A DNA stretch of 64,000 bases from Colwellia psychrerythraea (GTDB lineage Bacteria; Pseudomonadota; Gammaproteobacteria; Enterobacterales; Alteromonadaceae), in assembly GCF_000764185.1 (NCBI RefSeq), contig NZ_JQEC01000015.1, forward strand, positions 1 through 64,000, in the 5' to 3' direction. The translations under genes were made by a program, and so were the position numbers. The notes beneath the pieces were generated by a model. That model had not been told where the DNA came from. It worked only from the letters and a program-made list of their open reading frames with translations, and made no database searches. Below, one piece after another: positions 1-9,673 of this stretch (positions are counted from its first letter, which is position 1; the number at the start of each line of letters is the position of its first letter).

Positions 1-20
1 ATATGATGTACTTTTCCTTT

Positions 21-41
21 TTAATAAATTACATTTATAGT
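21..41. promoter_or_regulatory. possible degenerate LysR-type operator
   Basis: The right 13 bases (TTACATTTATAGT) are identical to the right part of the inverted-repeat site at 55112-55132. The left arm is degenerate. It may serve a gene left of the window or the tetR operon, but chance is a real possibility in AT-rich DNA. Confidence 0.25.
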
Positions 42-207
42 CGATATAATTAGTAGAAATACAGAACTCTAATTTAAGTTACCTGACTAAATGGTTAACA
101 ACAATTTAAAAAAGTGTGTGACATATAACAATACTACTGGTAAAAAGTCGCATGAAAACACTCGCTAAAGTAATCATGAATATAATAACGAACATTGAGT
201 ACAGAGT

Positions 208-840
208 ATGACCAACGCAAATCAAGTTAAGAAAACCGGCAATATTCGCGCAAAAAGCCAAGTTAAAATCCTAACAGCAGCTAGAACCGAGTTTGTTTTA
301 CAGGGATATAGAGGTGCAACGGTACAATCTATAGCTGACCGTGCTGCCCTACCCAAAGCAAATATTCTTTATTATTTTAAAAATAAAGAAAATATTTATC
401 ATGCCGTGCTTGAGCATACTCTTGAGATGTGGGATGAAGGTATTGGCGATATAGAAGCTGATCAGGGACCAAAAGTCGCCATTGAAAAAATAATTGAAGC
501 CAAAGTAAGGATGTCATTTAAACACCCTGAAGCTTCAAAAATTTACGCCATGGAGATAATTCAAGGTGCTCAACATTTAAAAGATTATGCCCGTACTTAT
601 CAACGTCAGTGGGTAAGAGAAAAGGCTAAATTATTTCAACAGTGGATAGATAAGGGTGAAATGGCCAATGTTGATCCCGTACACCTTATCTTTCTTATTT
701 GGTCCGCCACCCAACATTATGCTGACTTTGAGACGCAAATTTTAACAATAATGAATCGTGCTGACTTCGAGGAAGATGATGTTGAGCAGGTTATCGCTTT
801 TCTATGCGATATTATTCTACGTGGCTGCGGCTTAGATTAA
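208..840 (+). CDS. TetR/AcrR family transcriptional regulator (RutR/YcdC-like)
   Basis: A cytoplasmic DNA-binding repressor-type protein of 210 aa, normal for the family. Residues about 17-62 form the TetR helix-turn-helix, including FVLQGYRGATVQSIADRAAL followed by the typical LYYFKNKENIY helix. The all-helical C-terminal domain, with SKIYAMEIIQGA and FLIWSATQHYADF, resembles the YcdC_C ligand domain of RutR-type regulators. It opens a + strand cluster: its stop is 9 bases before the start of the endonuclease/phosphatase gene, so the two are almost certainly co-transcribed. The ligand cannot be told from sequence. Control of the downstream secreted hydrolases is inference from position. Confidence 0.85.
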   Translation: MTNANQVKKTGNIRAKSQVKILTAARTEFVLQGYRGATVQSIADRAALPKANILYYFKNKENIYHAVLEHTLEMWDEGIGDIEADQGPKVAIEKIIEAKVRMSFKHPEASKIYAMEIIQGAQHLKDYARTYQRQWVREKAKLFQQWIDKGEMANVDPVHLIFLIWSATQHYADFETQILTIMNRADFEEDDVEQVIAFLCDIILRGCGLD

Positions 841-849
841 GGTGCGACT

Positions 850-2040
850 ATGAAGCAACTTTTCAGATTTTCCTTACTTGTATCGGGACTTTTTATAATG
901 GCTAACGTGCAAGCAACGACATTAAGAATTGCGACCTTTAATGTTAGCATGGAGGCATTAAATTATAGTGAGCACAAACGTGGTGAAGCTGCCAACGTTT
1001 CAACAAACACACTCGCGAATGCTTTAGCCAGTGATCATCAACAAATAAAAAACATTGCCGAAATAATACAGAGAGTAAACCCTGATATTATTTTGCTTAA
1101 TGAATTTGATTACCTTAACGATAACAATCAAGCTTTAAAGCACTTTATTAGTCATTATTTAAATAAAAGCCAACATGATCAAAAGGCTATTGAGTTCCCC
1201 TATTTTTACCAAGGCCCGGTTAACACTGGCATAAATTCAGGTTTAGATCTGGATGGTGACGGTGTAAAGGGTAAATTACCTGGTGATGGTTACGGTTATG
1301 GACATTTCCCTGGTCATTTTGGTATGGCGATATTATCAAAATACCCGATAGATATTGATAATATTCGCAGCTTTCAGCACTTCAAATGGCATGATATGCC
1401 CAATGCTCTTATGCCGATGGATCCCGCGACAAACAAACCTTGGTACAGTAAAGACGTTTGGCAAAAACTCAGGTTATCGTCAAAATCTCACTGGGACGTA
1501 CCCGTTATGGTAAATGGTAAAGCTATTCATGTATTAGCAAGCCACCCAACACCGCCCGTTTTTGATGGCCCAGAAGATAGAAATGGTAAACGTAATCATG
1601 ATGAAATACGTTTTTGGCAAGACTATATATCAGCAAATAAAGCTAGCTATATTTATGATGATAATGGCCAAACAGGCGGAATTAAAGCCAATCAAGCTTT
1701 TGTGTTGTTAGGCGATTTAAATGCCACGACAGTTGATGGCAATGCCATTAAAACAGGCATAGCTTCACTATTAAACAATCCTAAGATTCAAGATGTGATG
1801 CCACAGAGTCAAGCAGGAAAGCTGCACAAGCCTGATAATATCAATGCAAAAAATCATACTTCGAATTGGGGTATGAGAGTCGACTATGTATTAGCGTCTG
1901 TCTTGGGTTTAACAGTGAACGATTCCGGTATTTTTTGGCCTTTAGAAAATGAAGAGACTTACCGTTTGATCAAAGATAGAAAAGCTTCATCAGATCATCG
2001 CTTGGTTTGGCTTGAGCTAGAACTTGAAGTGAAAGATTAA
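850..2040 (+). CDS. secreted endonuclease/exonuclease/phosphatase-family protein
   Basis: A 396-aa protein with an N-terminal signal peptide (residues 1-22, cleavage near NVQA-TT) and an exonuclease III/DNase I-like fold. Visible family motifs are the first strand RIATFNVSM, the metal-binding glutamate in LLNEFDY (E85), the GDLNAT motif near residue 289 and the terminal SDHRLVW (D382, H383). It is a metal-dependent phosphoesterase exported to the periplasm or outside. The substrate (nucleic acid, phospholipid or other phosphodiester) is not evident. It sits between tetR and an alkaline phosphatase gene 96 bases downstream. Together they could release phosphate from extracellular phosphoesters, which is inference from context. 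Confidence 0.82.
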   Translation: MKQLFRFSLLVSGLFIMANVQATTLRIATFNVSMEALNYSEHKRGEAANVSTNTLANALASDHQQIKNIAEIIQRVNPDIILLNEFDYLNDNNQALKHFISHYLNKSQHDQKAIEFPYFYQGPVNTGINSGLDLDGDGVKGKLPGDGYGYGHFPGHFGMAILSKYPIDIDNIRSFQHFKWHDMPNALMPMDPATNKPWYSKDVWQKLRLSSKSHWDVPVMVNGKAIHVLASHPTPPVFDGPEDRNGKRNHDEIRFWQDYISANKASYIYDDNGQTGGIKANQAFVLLGDLNATTVDGNAIKTGIASLLNNPKIQDVMPQSQAGKLHKPDNINAKNHTSNWGMRVDYVLASVLGLTVNDSGIFWPLENEETYRLIKDRKASSDHRLVWLELELEVKD

Positions 2041-2136
2041 CATCAAAATAATAAGTACAAACCGCACCTAAAAGGAAAGTTCCTACACGAATATTCCTAG
2101 AACTAATACTCTTAAAATTAACAAAAAGCTAACATA

Positions 2137-3585
2137 ATGAAAAAATTACTTACCACAATTGTTATCAGTTTAACGCTAAGCGCCTGTACTACTCATGAGA
2201 CACCCGCTGGAATTTCATCAAACTCCTCTTTAACAACAAGTTCAATGAGCAAACCTAAAAATATTATTATGGTTGTTGGCGATGGCATGGGACCCGCTTA
2301 CACTACCGCTTACCGTTATTTTAATGATAATCCCAAAACAGCTCTTATTGAAGAAACAGTATTTGACCGCCACCTTGTCGGTATGGCAAGTACCTACCCA
2401 GCAAGGGTGTCAGGTTATGTCACTGACTCGGCAGCAGCAGCAACGGCCTTAGCTACCGGTGTAAAAAGTTATAATGGCGCTATCGGCCTAGATGTTGATA
2501 AAAACCCCGTTGAAACTGTACTTGAGTGGGCTAAGAAACAAGGAAAGAAAACCGGTATTGTGGTGACTTCACAAATCAACCATGCCACACCTGCCTCTTA
2601 TCTTGCCCATAATGAAAGTAGAAGAAATTATAACGCCATTGCTGATAGTTACATTGACGATGGTATTAAAGCCGATTTATACCTAGGTGGTGGTTGGCAG
2701 TATTATATTCGTGATGACCGAAACTTAGTAAATGAATTTAAAGCAGCAGGTTTTCATTACCTTGATGACTTTCAAAAATTAAACAAACTACCACAACAGG
2801 CACCTGTTTTAGGTTTGTTTGGTGATATTGCTCTGCCTTGGGCATTAGATGATACCGACAAACTTCGTCTATCAACTATGACTAAAGCTGCCACGAAGCA
2901 CTTAGAAAGTTACCAGTCAGCAGGTACTCAATCTAAAGAAACTCAACCTAAAGAAAGCCAAGGTTACTTTCTACTCGTTGAAGCAAGTCAAGTTGATTGG
3001 GCGGGTCATAGTAATGATATTGCCTCAGCCATGGCTGAAATGACAGACCTTGCGAAAACCATGTTATATCTTGAGCACTATGTACAAAATAATCCTGATA
3101 CTTTAGTTGTGCTTACCGCCGATCACAGCACCGGTGGCTTTACCATTGCAGCAAATGGTAAATACGAATGGAATCCTGAAGTGTTGCGTACGATGATCCA
3201 TTCGCCAGAACACATTGCTAAGCAATTGGCAAAAAAAGAAATCACCACGAAATATGCTAGCGAATTACTTAACTTTGAACTTAGCCAAGTAGAAGTTAAA
3301 CAATTACAACAAGCAAAAAAACAGGCATTCAAAGAACTTGCTACCTTTAATAAGTTAGATAAAAAGCAACAACTACAGCAAGAAACTAAACCTAATATTG
3401 ACAATAGCCTTTATATTGCTGTTAAAAAGCTTATTGATCAACGTACTAATAGTGGTTGGACATCTGTTGGCCATACTGCTATCGATGTGCCTGTATTTGC
3501 TTTTGGTAAAGGTAGTGAGATATTTCACGGTAAAATAGATAATACCGATATTGCTAAAAAGATATTTTCCTTACTTGGTAAGTAG
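2137..3585 (+). CDS. alkaline phosphatase, lipoprotein form
   Basis: A PhoA-superfamily alkaline phosphatase of 482 aa that hydrolyses phosphate monoesters outside the cytoplasm. A lipoprotein signal (LTLSAC, lipidated Cys17) replaces a plain signal peptide, so it is probably membrane-anchored. The first metal motif is MVVGDGMGP (about 45-53). The nucleophile is Ser98 in YVTDSAAAATA. NHATPASYLAHNESR, DWAGHSND, LTADHSTGG and the late SVGHTAIDVPVFA supply the remaining metal ligands. It is the third gene of the operon starting at 208. A Lys/Gln-rich insert near 370-410 separates the late motifs and is unusually hydrophilic. The assignment is firm. Regulation by phosphate was not visible, as no clear Pho box was found. 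Confidence 0.9.
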   Translation: MKKLLTTIVISLTLSACTTHETPAGISSNSSLTTSSMSKPKNIIMVVGDGMGPAYTTAYRYFNDNPKTALIEETVFDRHLVGMASTYPARVSGYVTDSAAAATALATGVKSYNGAIGLDVDKNPVETVLEWAKKQGKKTGIVVTSQINHATPASYLAHNESRRNYNAIADSYIDDGIKADLYLGGGWQYYIRDDRNLVNEFKAAGFHYLDDFQKLNKLPQQAPVLGLFGDIALPWALDDTDKLRLSTMTKAATKHLESYQSAGTQSKETQPKESQGYFLLVEASQVDWAGHSNDIASAMAEMTDLAKTMLYLEHYVQNNPDTLVVLTADHSTGGFTIAANGKYEWNPEVLRTMIHSPEHIAKQLAKKEITTKYASELLNFELSQVEVKQLQQAKKQAFKELATFNKLDKKQQLQQETKPNIDNSLYIAVKKLIDQRTNSGWTSVGHTAIDVPVFAFGKGSEIFHGKIDNTDIAKKIFSLLGK

Positions 3586-3634
3586 CAAGGTAAAAAGTAA
3601 GATTAATAACTTGGCGAATTACAAGTTATAAAAA

Positions 3635-3662
3635 AGCCGACAAGTGGCCACACGAGTCGGCT
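3635..3662 (-). terminator. rho-independent terminator of the RND operon
   Basis: AGCCGAC (3635-3641) pairs with GTCGGCT (3656-3662). Read on the - strand the hairpin is followed by a run of six T, as expected for termination of the efflux operon that ends at 3713. Confidence 0.75.
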
Positions 3663-3664
3663 GA

Positions 3665-3704
3665 GATTATTAGTGACTATCAAGGTTGACAGTCACTAAT
3701 AATC
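3665..3704. terminator. perfect 14-bp inverted repeat between convergent genes
   Basis: The 14-base arms at 3665-3678 and 3691-3704 (GATTATTAGTGACT and its exact complement) surround a 12-base loop. It lies between two convergent transcription units, directly beside the T-tailed hairpin at 3635. It has no T tract, so it may be an extra termination/RNA-stability hairpin or a protein-binding palindrome. Confidence 0.5.
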
Positions 3705-3712
3705 AAAACTGC

Positions 3713-4906
3713 TTAATTTACATTGGCAATTATCGCTTCTTTTTTGTCATCAATAAAACGCACCGCCTCACCACTTTGTAAGCGCTCTCCGCCCCGAACA
3801 ACAACACTATCATCAATAGATAAAGCGCCTGTTACCGAAATCCAGCTATCAATACCTTGACCAACCAATACCGAAACTTTTTGTGCTTTGTTATCGTCAT
3901 CAATGGTCAATACGTACGTTTCTTTTTCTCTCAGTATCAATGCATCGCGCGGCACTAAAATAGCTTCTCTAGGGGCCTGCTTAGGTAAAGAAACCGTCAC
4001 AGCAGTACCTGCTAGTATTGCTATGCCATCCGCATCAAGCCTGACATCAAAGGTACGCGAAGCTTGATCCCCCGCTTGACTCCATGTACGCACAGGTAAC
4101 TCAAGCAAGGTTTGGTTCCATTTAACCATCACTTTGCTGCCTCGTTGTAAAAAAGGCGCAATAGCAATCGGCGCGGCGATTTTAACATCCAAATTTTTAG
4201 TATCGATTAACTGTACTAAAGGTCGGCCAATAGAGATTAGTTCACCAACATGAGCAAATCGTTGGCTGATATTGCCAGAAAAAGGTGCTTTAACCGTGGT
4301 TTTTTCCAAGGCCAATAACGTTTGTTCAACCGAAATATTTAACGCTGCTACTTCATTTATGGCAATAATAAGGTCTTTATTAACCCGTTCATATTCACTT
4401 AACGCTGAATTATTTTTTTCACGTAACTTTAAAAAACGAGCCTTTTGTCCGGTGAGGTAATCAACATTAGCTTGGTGTTGTTTACCTTGAGCTTTTAAAC
4501 CCGCTAATTGTAATTTTAAATGGCGGTCATCTATTTTTGCTAACAACTGACCTTTTTCAACTTGACTACCAACATCTTCAATCCATAATAATTGTCCTGT
4601 TTGCTCGGCAGAAATAGGCGCATTTGTACGGCTAATAACATTGGCAGGTAACCAAATACTCGGTTTCACTTGCTCTTTTTTTACCGATTCAACACTCACT
4701 AGGTGCGCAGGTTCTTCAGGTGTTGCAGCATAGGCGCCTTGATGAAAACTGACCACAATAGCAGCGAACAACAAAGTGAATGAATATATCTTTACTATTT
4801 TATGCGTTAATTTATCGCCGTAACTATCGCTAAGACTCGTACCGTAGTTATTGCTTTGATTATCACTATTGATAATGCTCTGCTTATTAAATATTTCATT
4901 TTTCAT
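3713..4906 (-). CDS. RND efflux pump periplasmic adaptor (membrane fusion protein)
   Basis: A 397-aa HlyD/AcrA-type adaptor that links the inner-membrane transporter encoded just upstream to an outer-membrane channel. A long polar N-terminus (about 38 aa) precedes one membrane segment (about 40-60, ending HQGAYA). The start is supported by AAGGAATTT just before the ATG. Then come a lipoyl/barrel-sandwich half (PISAEQTGQLLWIEDVGSQVEKGQLLAKID), an alpha-hairpin (about 125-205) and the second half (TTVKAPFSGNISQRFAHVGE), followed by the beta-barrel and membrane-proximal domains. It is downstream of the transporter gene with a 27-base gap, so they form one operon. No TolC gene is in the window, so the pump probably borrows one. 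Substrate unknown. Confidence 0.88.
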   Translation of the reverse strand: MKNEIFNKQSIINSDNQSNNYGTSLSDSYGDKLTHKIVKIYSFTLLFAAIVVSFHQGAYAATPEEPAHLVSVESVKKEQVKPSIWLPANVISRTNAPISAEQTGQLLWIEDVGSQVEKGQLLAKIDDRHLKLQLAGLKAQGKQHQANVDYLTGQKARFLKLREKNNSALSEYERVNKDLIIAINEVAALNISVEQTLLALEKTTVKAPFSGNISQRFAHVGELISIGRPLVQLIDTKNLDVKIAAPIAIAPFLQRGSKVMVKWNQTLLELPVRTWSQAGDQASRTFDVRLDADGIAILAGTAVTVSLPKQAPREAILVPRDALILREKETYVLTIDDDNKAQKVSVLVGQGIDSWISVTGALSIDDSVVVRGGERLQSGEAVRFIDDKKEAIIANVN

Positions 4907-4933
4907 AATAAATTCCTTAATCCTTTTCAGTAT

Positions 4934-7900
4934 CTATGACGTTTTAACGTGAATTGTTGGTAGCTGTTGATGTTGCTTGGCTTGCTTCTCACCTAAGAAA
5001 AAATCGTGCTTAGATAGCCTTAACAAACATGGCAGTAATACTATGGTAAATATGGTACTAAACGCTAAGCCGCCGACAATAACCGCCGCTAGGCCGCGAT
5101 AAATAACACTACCGGCACCGGGCATTAGTAATAGTGGCAACATGCCAAAAAAACTGGTTGCTGTACTCATAAAGATTGGTCGTAAACGTAACGTTAATGC
5201 TTGCTCAATAGCGTCTGAGCGTTCAAGACCATCTTCTTGACCAAGGCGAGTTTGATGAACCAGTAAAATAGCGTTATTAACCACTAAGCCCAGTAAAATA
5301 ATAAAACCAATCATGGTCAGTAAATCAAGCGGTTGGAAAACACTGAGGTTAAGCAATTGCAATGCTAAAATACCGCCAACAGTTGCTAAAGGAATGGTGA
5401 TAACCACCAATAAACTGTCTTTAATTGATTTAAATAAAGCGGCCATCAATAAGAATAAAATGACTAAAGCAAAAGCAAAGTTTTCCGCCATCACTCCGAT
5501 AGCTTTCTCTAACTGATCGGCACTACCACCATATTGGATATTGCCACCTTCTGGCATAATATCGCGCAATTTAGGCTCTACTTGTGATTTTAATACCGAA
5601 ATAGTTTCTTCCAGCGACCAGCCTTTGGGTGGGTTAACATTTAGCGTGATAGTACGCTGACCATCAATACGTGTTAAACGACTTGGCCCTACAGTGCGTT
5701 GTATATCTACCAAGCTAGATAATTGAGTTACGTTGCCATTACCTGTTACCACAGGAACATCACCTAGGTTATCGGGATCATCCCAACCATCGGCACGTAA
5801 TATCATATTCAAGCGCTTACTGCCGTTAAAGTACTCTCCAACATATAAGCCATCACCTAATGTTCTGACCACTCGGCCAACATCACGGCGGTTCCAACCT
5901 TGCTCTAATATGTTGCGATCGTTAGGACTTAAGTTGATTTCTGGCTCTGACATAGCAAGACCTGGGTTAGCATTTACATTAGCCCCTTCAATGGCTGCTT
6001 TTATCCAATCCATGCCTTGACGTGCCACTTCTTGTAATGCTTGGGTATCTTTTGATTGCAGGTGCACCTGTACTTGTCTGCCACCGCCAAAGCCGCCAAA
6101 TAAGTTACCTTGCCGAGCAAAAACTTGGGTATCTGGAAGATCGATTAATATTTCATTTTTAACAATCTCAAGTAGCTCATCAACTCGGTCTTGATCTTTT
6201 ACTCGTACACCTAAACTACCGCCCCACGAACCACCAAAAATATAGTAATTTTTTAATGCGGGCTCTTTGGTACCATCCATATAGGGTTTTAAACGATCTA
6301 CAATCGGCTGAATAACTTCTCTTTCAATGGTTTTAACATTTGAACCCGGTGGGAATTGCAAGTTAGCATCTATGGCATCACGCTTTACCGGCGGTAAATA
6401 ATCAAGTTTTGGCATAGCAATTATCGTTATGACAACCGGTAATATTAATAAGCTAGCGGACAGTGATAAGCGCTTAGTACGATTACTGGTACTGTTCATA
6501 ACAAAGCCCGTAATTCTCTGCCATAGCTTTTTATTGGGATCGTTAACTTCTTGCTGTTTCAAAAAATACTTAGATAAAACCGGTAGTAATACTACGGCAA
6601 CAATAAGTGATACCGACACAGCGATGGCGATAGTTAAGGCTAAGTCGCCAAACAGTTGCCCTTCTATATCTTTTAAGAAAAACACCGGCAGGAATATCGC
6701 CACAGTGGTCGCGGTAGAGGCAAGCAAAGCGCCCCAAACCTGCCCTGCACCTTGCTCTGCACTGTCATGTTCATTGAGGCCTTTATCGCGCATACGTAAT
6801 ATATTTTCTAACACCACAATGGCAGCATCAAGCACCATGCCCACGGCAAAAGCTAAACCTGCTAATGAGATAACATTTAGTGAACGGCCAGTGATCTCTA
6901 AGACAATAAAGGTGCTTAACAAGCTCACCGGAATAGCGGTGGCAATAATTAACGTAGCGCGTATGCGGCGGATGAAAAACCACAATACCGATAGCGACAA
7001 GACAATGCCGGCGAATAAATTACTAGTAACAAGGTTAATAGCGCGGTAAATAAACACCGAAGCATCAAAAGATTGCACCATCACTAATTTTTTATCTGCC
7101 AATAGTTCAGTATTAAGTAGGGTTACTTCTGCTTTTACTCGGTTTAACGTTTCTAAAACATTGGCGCCATTTGCCCGATTAATGCGCATTGAAAAAGCTG
7201 GATTACCATTTTGTACCGCCATGCCTTGTCTGTCTGTATTGCCCACTTTCACCGTGGCAATATCACTTAAACGGATATTACGCCCGCCGCGAGACTCAAG
7301 CATTAATTGTGATAACTCATCAACACTGTATTTGCCGCTATAACGTAAAGTGTATTGACGTCTGCCAACATCAATAAAACCACCTGAAACATCATCACTG
7401 GCTGAAACTAAGGAAATTAAACGTGGTATTTCAATACCGTATTCAGCCGCTTTCACTGGATCATAGCGAATTTGCAGTTCTTCTCGGTTTCGCTCCGAAA
7501 AGGTTTCCACGCTAGCTACCCCCTCAATCGCTTCTAGGCGTGGTCTGATGACATCATTGGTAAAATCCATATATTTACTAATATCTTGGTCATTACCGGG
7601 TAACGCCTGCAAAAAGAAAAAAGTTAATGCTGGGGTATTTCCTCGACCGCCGCCAAGCATGACTCGAGGTGGCCTTGCATCTTGTGGTAAGTTAGCAACA
7701 CGGGTCATGCGGCTAATTACTTCTATTAGCGTTTGCTCCATGTTGGTGCCAACACCAAAGGATAAATTAATGTACGCTCCCCCCCTATTGGCAAATGCCC
7801 TCATTGACTCTAACCCAGGAATACCACGTAAAACTTGCTCTTGCGGCTCAACAATCTCAGATTCAATCTCTTTAGGTGATGCAGCGCGCCAAGTGGTTTG

Positions 7901-8041
7901 AATACCAATTTGTGGACGTTCAATATCAGGAAATAACTGCACAGGTAATTTAAATAAACTGAGCATGCCGACAAGTAAGGTTAAGGCGACAACGACAGCG
8001 ACCGCTGCTGGACTAGTTAAAGCGCTCTTGGTGAGTTTCAT
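4934..8041 (-). CDS. RND efflux transporter, AcrB/HAE1-type inner-membrane subunit
   Basis: A 1035-aa proton-driven multidrug-type exporter, the normal RND length. TM1 begins at about residue 12 (AVAVVVALTLLVGML). It is followed by the porter motif FPDIERPQIGIQTTWRAASP and the TM4 region (AGLAFAVGMVLDAAIVVLENI) with the essential Asp. A second porter domain and C-terminal TM bundle follow (LVVNNAILLVHQTR). The two halves show the family's internal duplication. It is the first gene of a two-gene operon with the adaptor. It most resembles the MdtB/AcrB-like transporters often called acriflavin resistance proteins in marine gammaproteobacteria. Whether it exports drugs, bile-like compounds or lipids cannot be told. 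Confidence 0.9.
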   Translation of the reverse strand: MKLTKSALTSPAAVAVVVALTLLVGMLSLFKLPVQLFPDIERPQIGIQTTWRAASPKEIESEIVEPQEQVLRGIPGLESMRAFANRGGAYINLSFGVGTNMEQTLIEVISRMTRVANLPQDARPPRVMLGGGRGNTPALTFFFLQALPGNDQDISKYMDFTNDVIRPRLEAIEGVASVETFSERNREELQIRYDPVKAAEYGIEIPRLISLVSASDDVSGGFIDVGRRQYTLRYSGKYSVDELSQLMLESRGGRNIRLSDIATVKVGNTDRQGMAVQNGNPAFSMRINRANGANVLETLNRVKAEVTLLNTELLADKKLVMVQSFDASVFIYRAINLVTSNLFAGIVLSLSVLWFFIRRIRATLIIATAIPVSLLSTFIVLEITGRSLNVISLAGLAFAVGMVLDAAIVVLENILRMRDKGLNEHDSAEQGAGQVWGALLASTATTVAIFLPVFFLKDIEGQLFGDLALTIAIAVSVSLIVAVVLLPVLSKYFLKQQEVNDPNKKLWQRITGFVMNSTSNRTKRLSLSASLLILPVVITIIAMPKLDYLPPVKRDAIDANLQFPPGSNVKTIEREVIQPIVDRLKPYMDGTKEPALKNYYIFGGSWGGSLGVRVKDQDRVDELLEIVKNEILIDLPDTQVFARQGNLFGGFGGGRQVQVHLQSKDTQALQEVARQGMDWIKAAIEGANVNANPGLAMSEPEINLSPNDRNILEQGWNRRDVGRVVRTLGDGLYVGEYFNGSKRLNMILRADGWDDPDNLGDVPVVTGNGNVTQLSSLVDIQRTVGPSRLTRIDGQRTITLNVNPPKGWSLEETISVLKSQVEPKLRDIMPEGGNIQYGGSADQLEKAIGVMAENFAFALVILFLLMAALFKSIKDSLLVVITIPLATVGGILALQLLNLSVFQPLDLLTMIGFIILLGLVVNNAILLVHQTRLGQEDGLERSDAIEQALTLRLRPIFMSTATSFFGMLPLLLMPGAGSVIYRGLAAVIVGGLAFSTIFTIVLLPCLLRLSKHDFFLGEKQAKQHQQLPTIHVKTS

Positions 8042-8308
8042 TGTTATTCCAAAGGTGGATTACATTAATTAACAATTAAGATACAAGGCTAAGGTAATAA
8101 AGAAAGTGAGCTTGCGGTTAATCGAGATAAAAACACGACCAATTACTAATGAGAAATGCTTTGAAATTACCTGAAATAATTAGACATACTTGCTTATAGC
8201 TTAGTTGTAAGTTGGTAATTATTTAGTAATAAGTGAATGTTGCTTTGTTGTTCTAAATGTTAAACGCTAAATATGCTCTTCATTTCTATATTTGTTTACT
8301 ACTTAACC

Positions 8309-8370
8309 TGAACTCTGATAATTAGATAAAGGGGAATATTGAGCAAGAGCTGCTTATCCTGAGTTCAGAT
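8309..8370. repeat. short dispersed hairpin repeat, copy 1
   Basis: GATAAAGGGG...TTGA-CAAG-GCTGCTTATCC at 8324-8359 matches 48908-48944 almost base for base. The outer arms CTGAACTC/GAGTTCAG extend the inverted repeat here. The rest of the 8042-8457 gap is AT-rich, and I see only the divergent promoter region of the RND operon and pldA there. Confidence 0.55.
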
Positions 8371-8457
8371 TACTTAAAATACTAACTTAAGCTAACTACA
8401 GATTAAGTCCGCGATAAGATATAATCGCCAACAATTCCTGTTCATACAAATTTTCTT

Positions 8458-9522
8458 ATGATATTGCTAGTTTTAATCAGACGCTACCTACTCTTACTTA
8501 CTTTTTTATTTCCCCTACAGGTGCTTGCTGAGGACAACGGCATTGGTGAGTCTGCAGCTAAACCTCATAAAAAAGCCTTTGAAACTTGTTTATTTAAAGC
8601 GATTAAAGCTGCCGATAAAACAGCTACCTTAGCGGAAATTGAAACATACTGTGAACAACAAATTGCCCGAAGCATTATTAACAAAAATAATGGTAAAACC
8701 CTTGAACTAGGGGTATTAGCCAATAGAGTTATCCGAGAGAAAAGAACGGCTGCCGATCCTTATGTACTTACGCCACATAAGATGAATTACATTTTACCTT
8801 TATCTATGGTCGATGAAATTAACCGTGAAGCTTATCAAGGATTTTCTGACTGGGCTGATGAATTAAAAGACGTCGAAGCAAAGTTTCAAATCAGTTTAAA
8901 AGTCCCGCTGCTTACTGACAGCCTATTTCGAGAAGGTGATCAAATATTTTTTGGCTTCACCTTACAATCATGGTGGCAAATCTACTCAGAAGAAATATCT
9001 AAGCCTTTTAGAGAAACTAATTATCAGCCAGAATTTTTCTATTTCACTCCTATAAGCTTTCACCCATTTGGCGGGAATTCGGCGTTAGTTGTTGGCGCTG
9101 AGCACCAATCTAACGGTCGCTCACAAATCTTGTCACGAGGCTGGAATAGAGTTTATGTTAATTACCTGTATGAAAAACGCAATTTTGCACTTTCTCTGCG
9201 CCCTTGGTATCGCATACCCGAAAGTGAAAAAAAATCACCTTCAGATGGTCAAGGTGATGATAATCCTGACATTTTAGATTATATGGGCTACTTCGAACTT
9301 GGCATGTTATATAAATATGACTCTGAATATGAGCTTTCTTTTATGGGTCGTAATAACTTTGCTACCCATAAAGGTTTTGTTGAGTTTGGTTTGACTTTTC
9401 CTTTATGGGGTAAGTTAAAAGGTTACGCGCAAATAAGTAGTGGTTACGGCGAAAGTTTAATTGACTATAACGTCAACCAAAAGCGTTTTGGCATAGGTAT
9501 CGCTTTAACTAACTTGCTCTAA
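8458..9522 (+). CDS. pldA: outer-membrane phospholipase A (OMPLA)
   Basis: A calcium-dependent phospholipase A1/A2 of the outer membrane, 354 aa, acting on phospholipids that reach the outer leaflet. Residues 1-24 are a signal peptide. Residues about 30-100 form an extra N-terminal periplasmic segment, longer than in E. coli PldA. The catalytic signature is the EHQSNGRS block: nucleophile Ser218, His216, and Asn230 in the RGWNRVY strand, matching the E. coli His142/Ser144/Asn156 spacing exactly. Alternating aromatic strands run to the C-terminus. The gene stands alone, divergent from the RND operon. Assignment is strong because the catalytic triad spacing is intact. Confidence 0.92.
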   Translation: MILLVLIRRYLLLLTFLFPLQVLAEDNGIGESAAKPHKKAFETCLFKAIKAADKTATLAEIETYCEQQIARSIINKNNGKTLELGVLANRVIREKRTAADPYVLTPHKMNYILPLSMVDEINREAYQGFSDWADELKDVEAKFQISLKVPLLTDSLFREGDQIFFGFTLQSWWQIYSEEISKPFRETNYQPEFFYFTPISFHPFGGNSALVVGAEHQSNGRSQILSRGWNRVYVNYLYEKRNFALSLRPWYRIPESEKKSPSDGQGDDNPDILDYMGYFELGMLYKYDSEYELSFMGRNNFATHKGFVEFGLTFPLWGKLKGYAQISSGYGESLIDYNVNQKRFGIGIALTNLL

Positions 9523-9673
9523 CTGATTTGTTTGAAAATAAAAGTTAGTTGCCTGCTCTGCAGCTAGTTTAATTCATCAAATCACTAAAACGCATCGTTA
9601 GCAATACCCCGTCATTCATCGCAAGTTTATCTAGCTGCTCTGCTAGCGCTATCATCAGCAGAAAATGAAGCGC

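Noticed and set aside
6429..7049. 206-codon ORF antisense to the RND transporter gene
   Set aside because: It is a shadow of the transporter reading frame: no ribosome binding site, no recognisable domain, and the opposite strand is firmly assigned.
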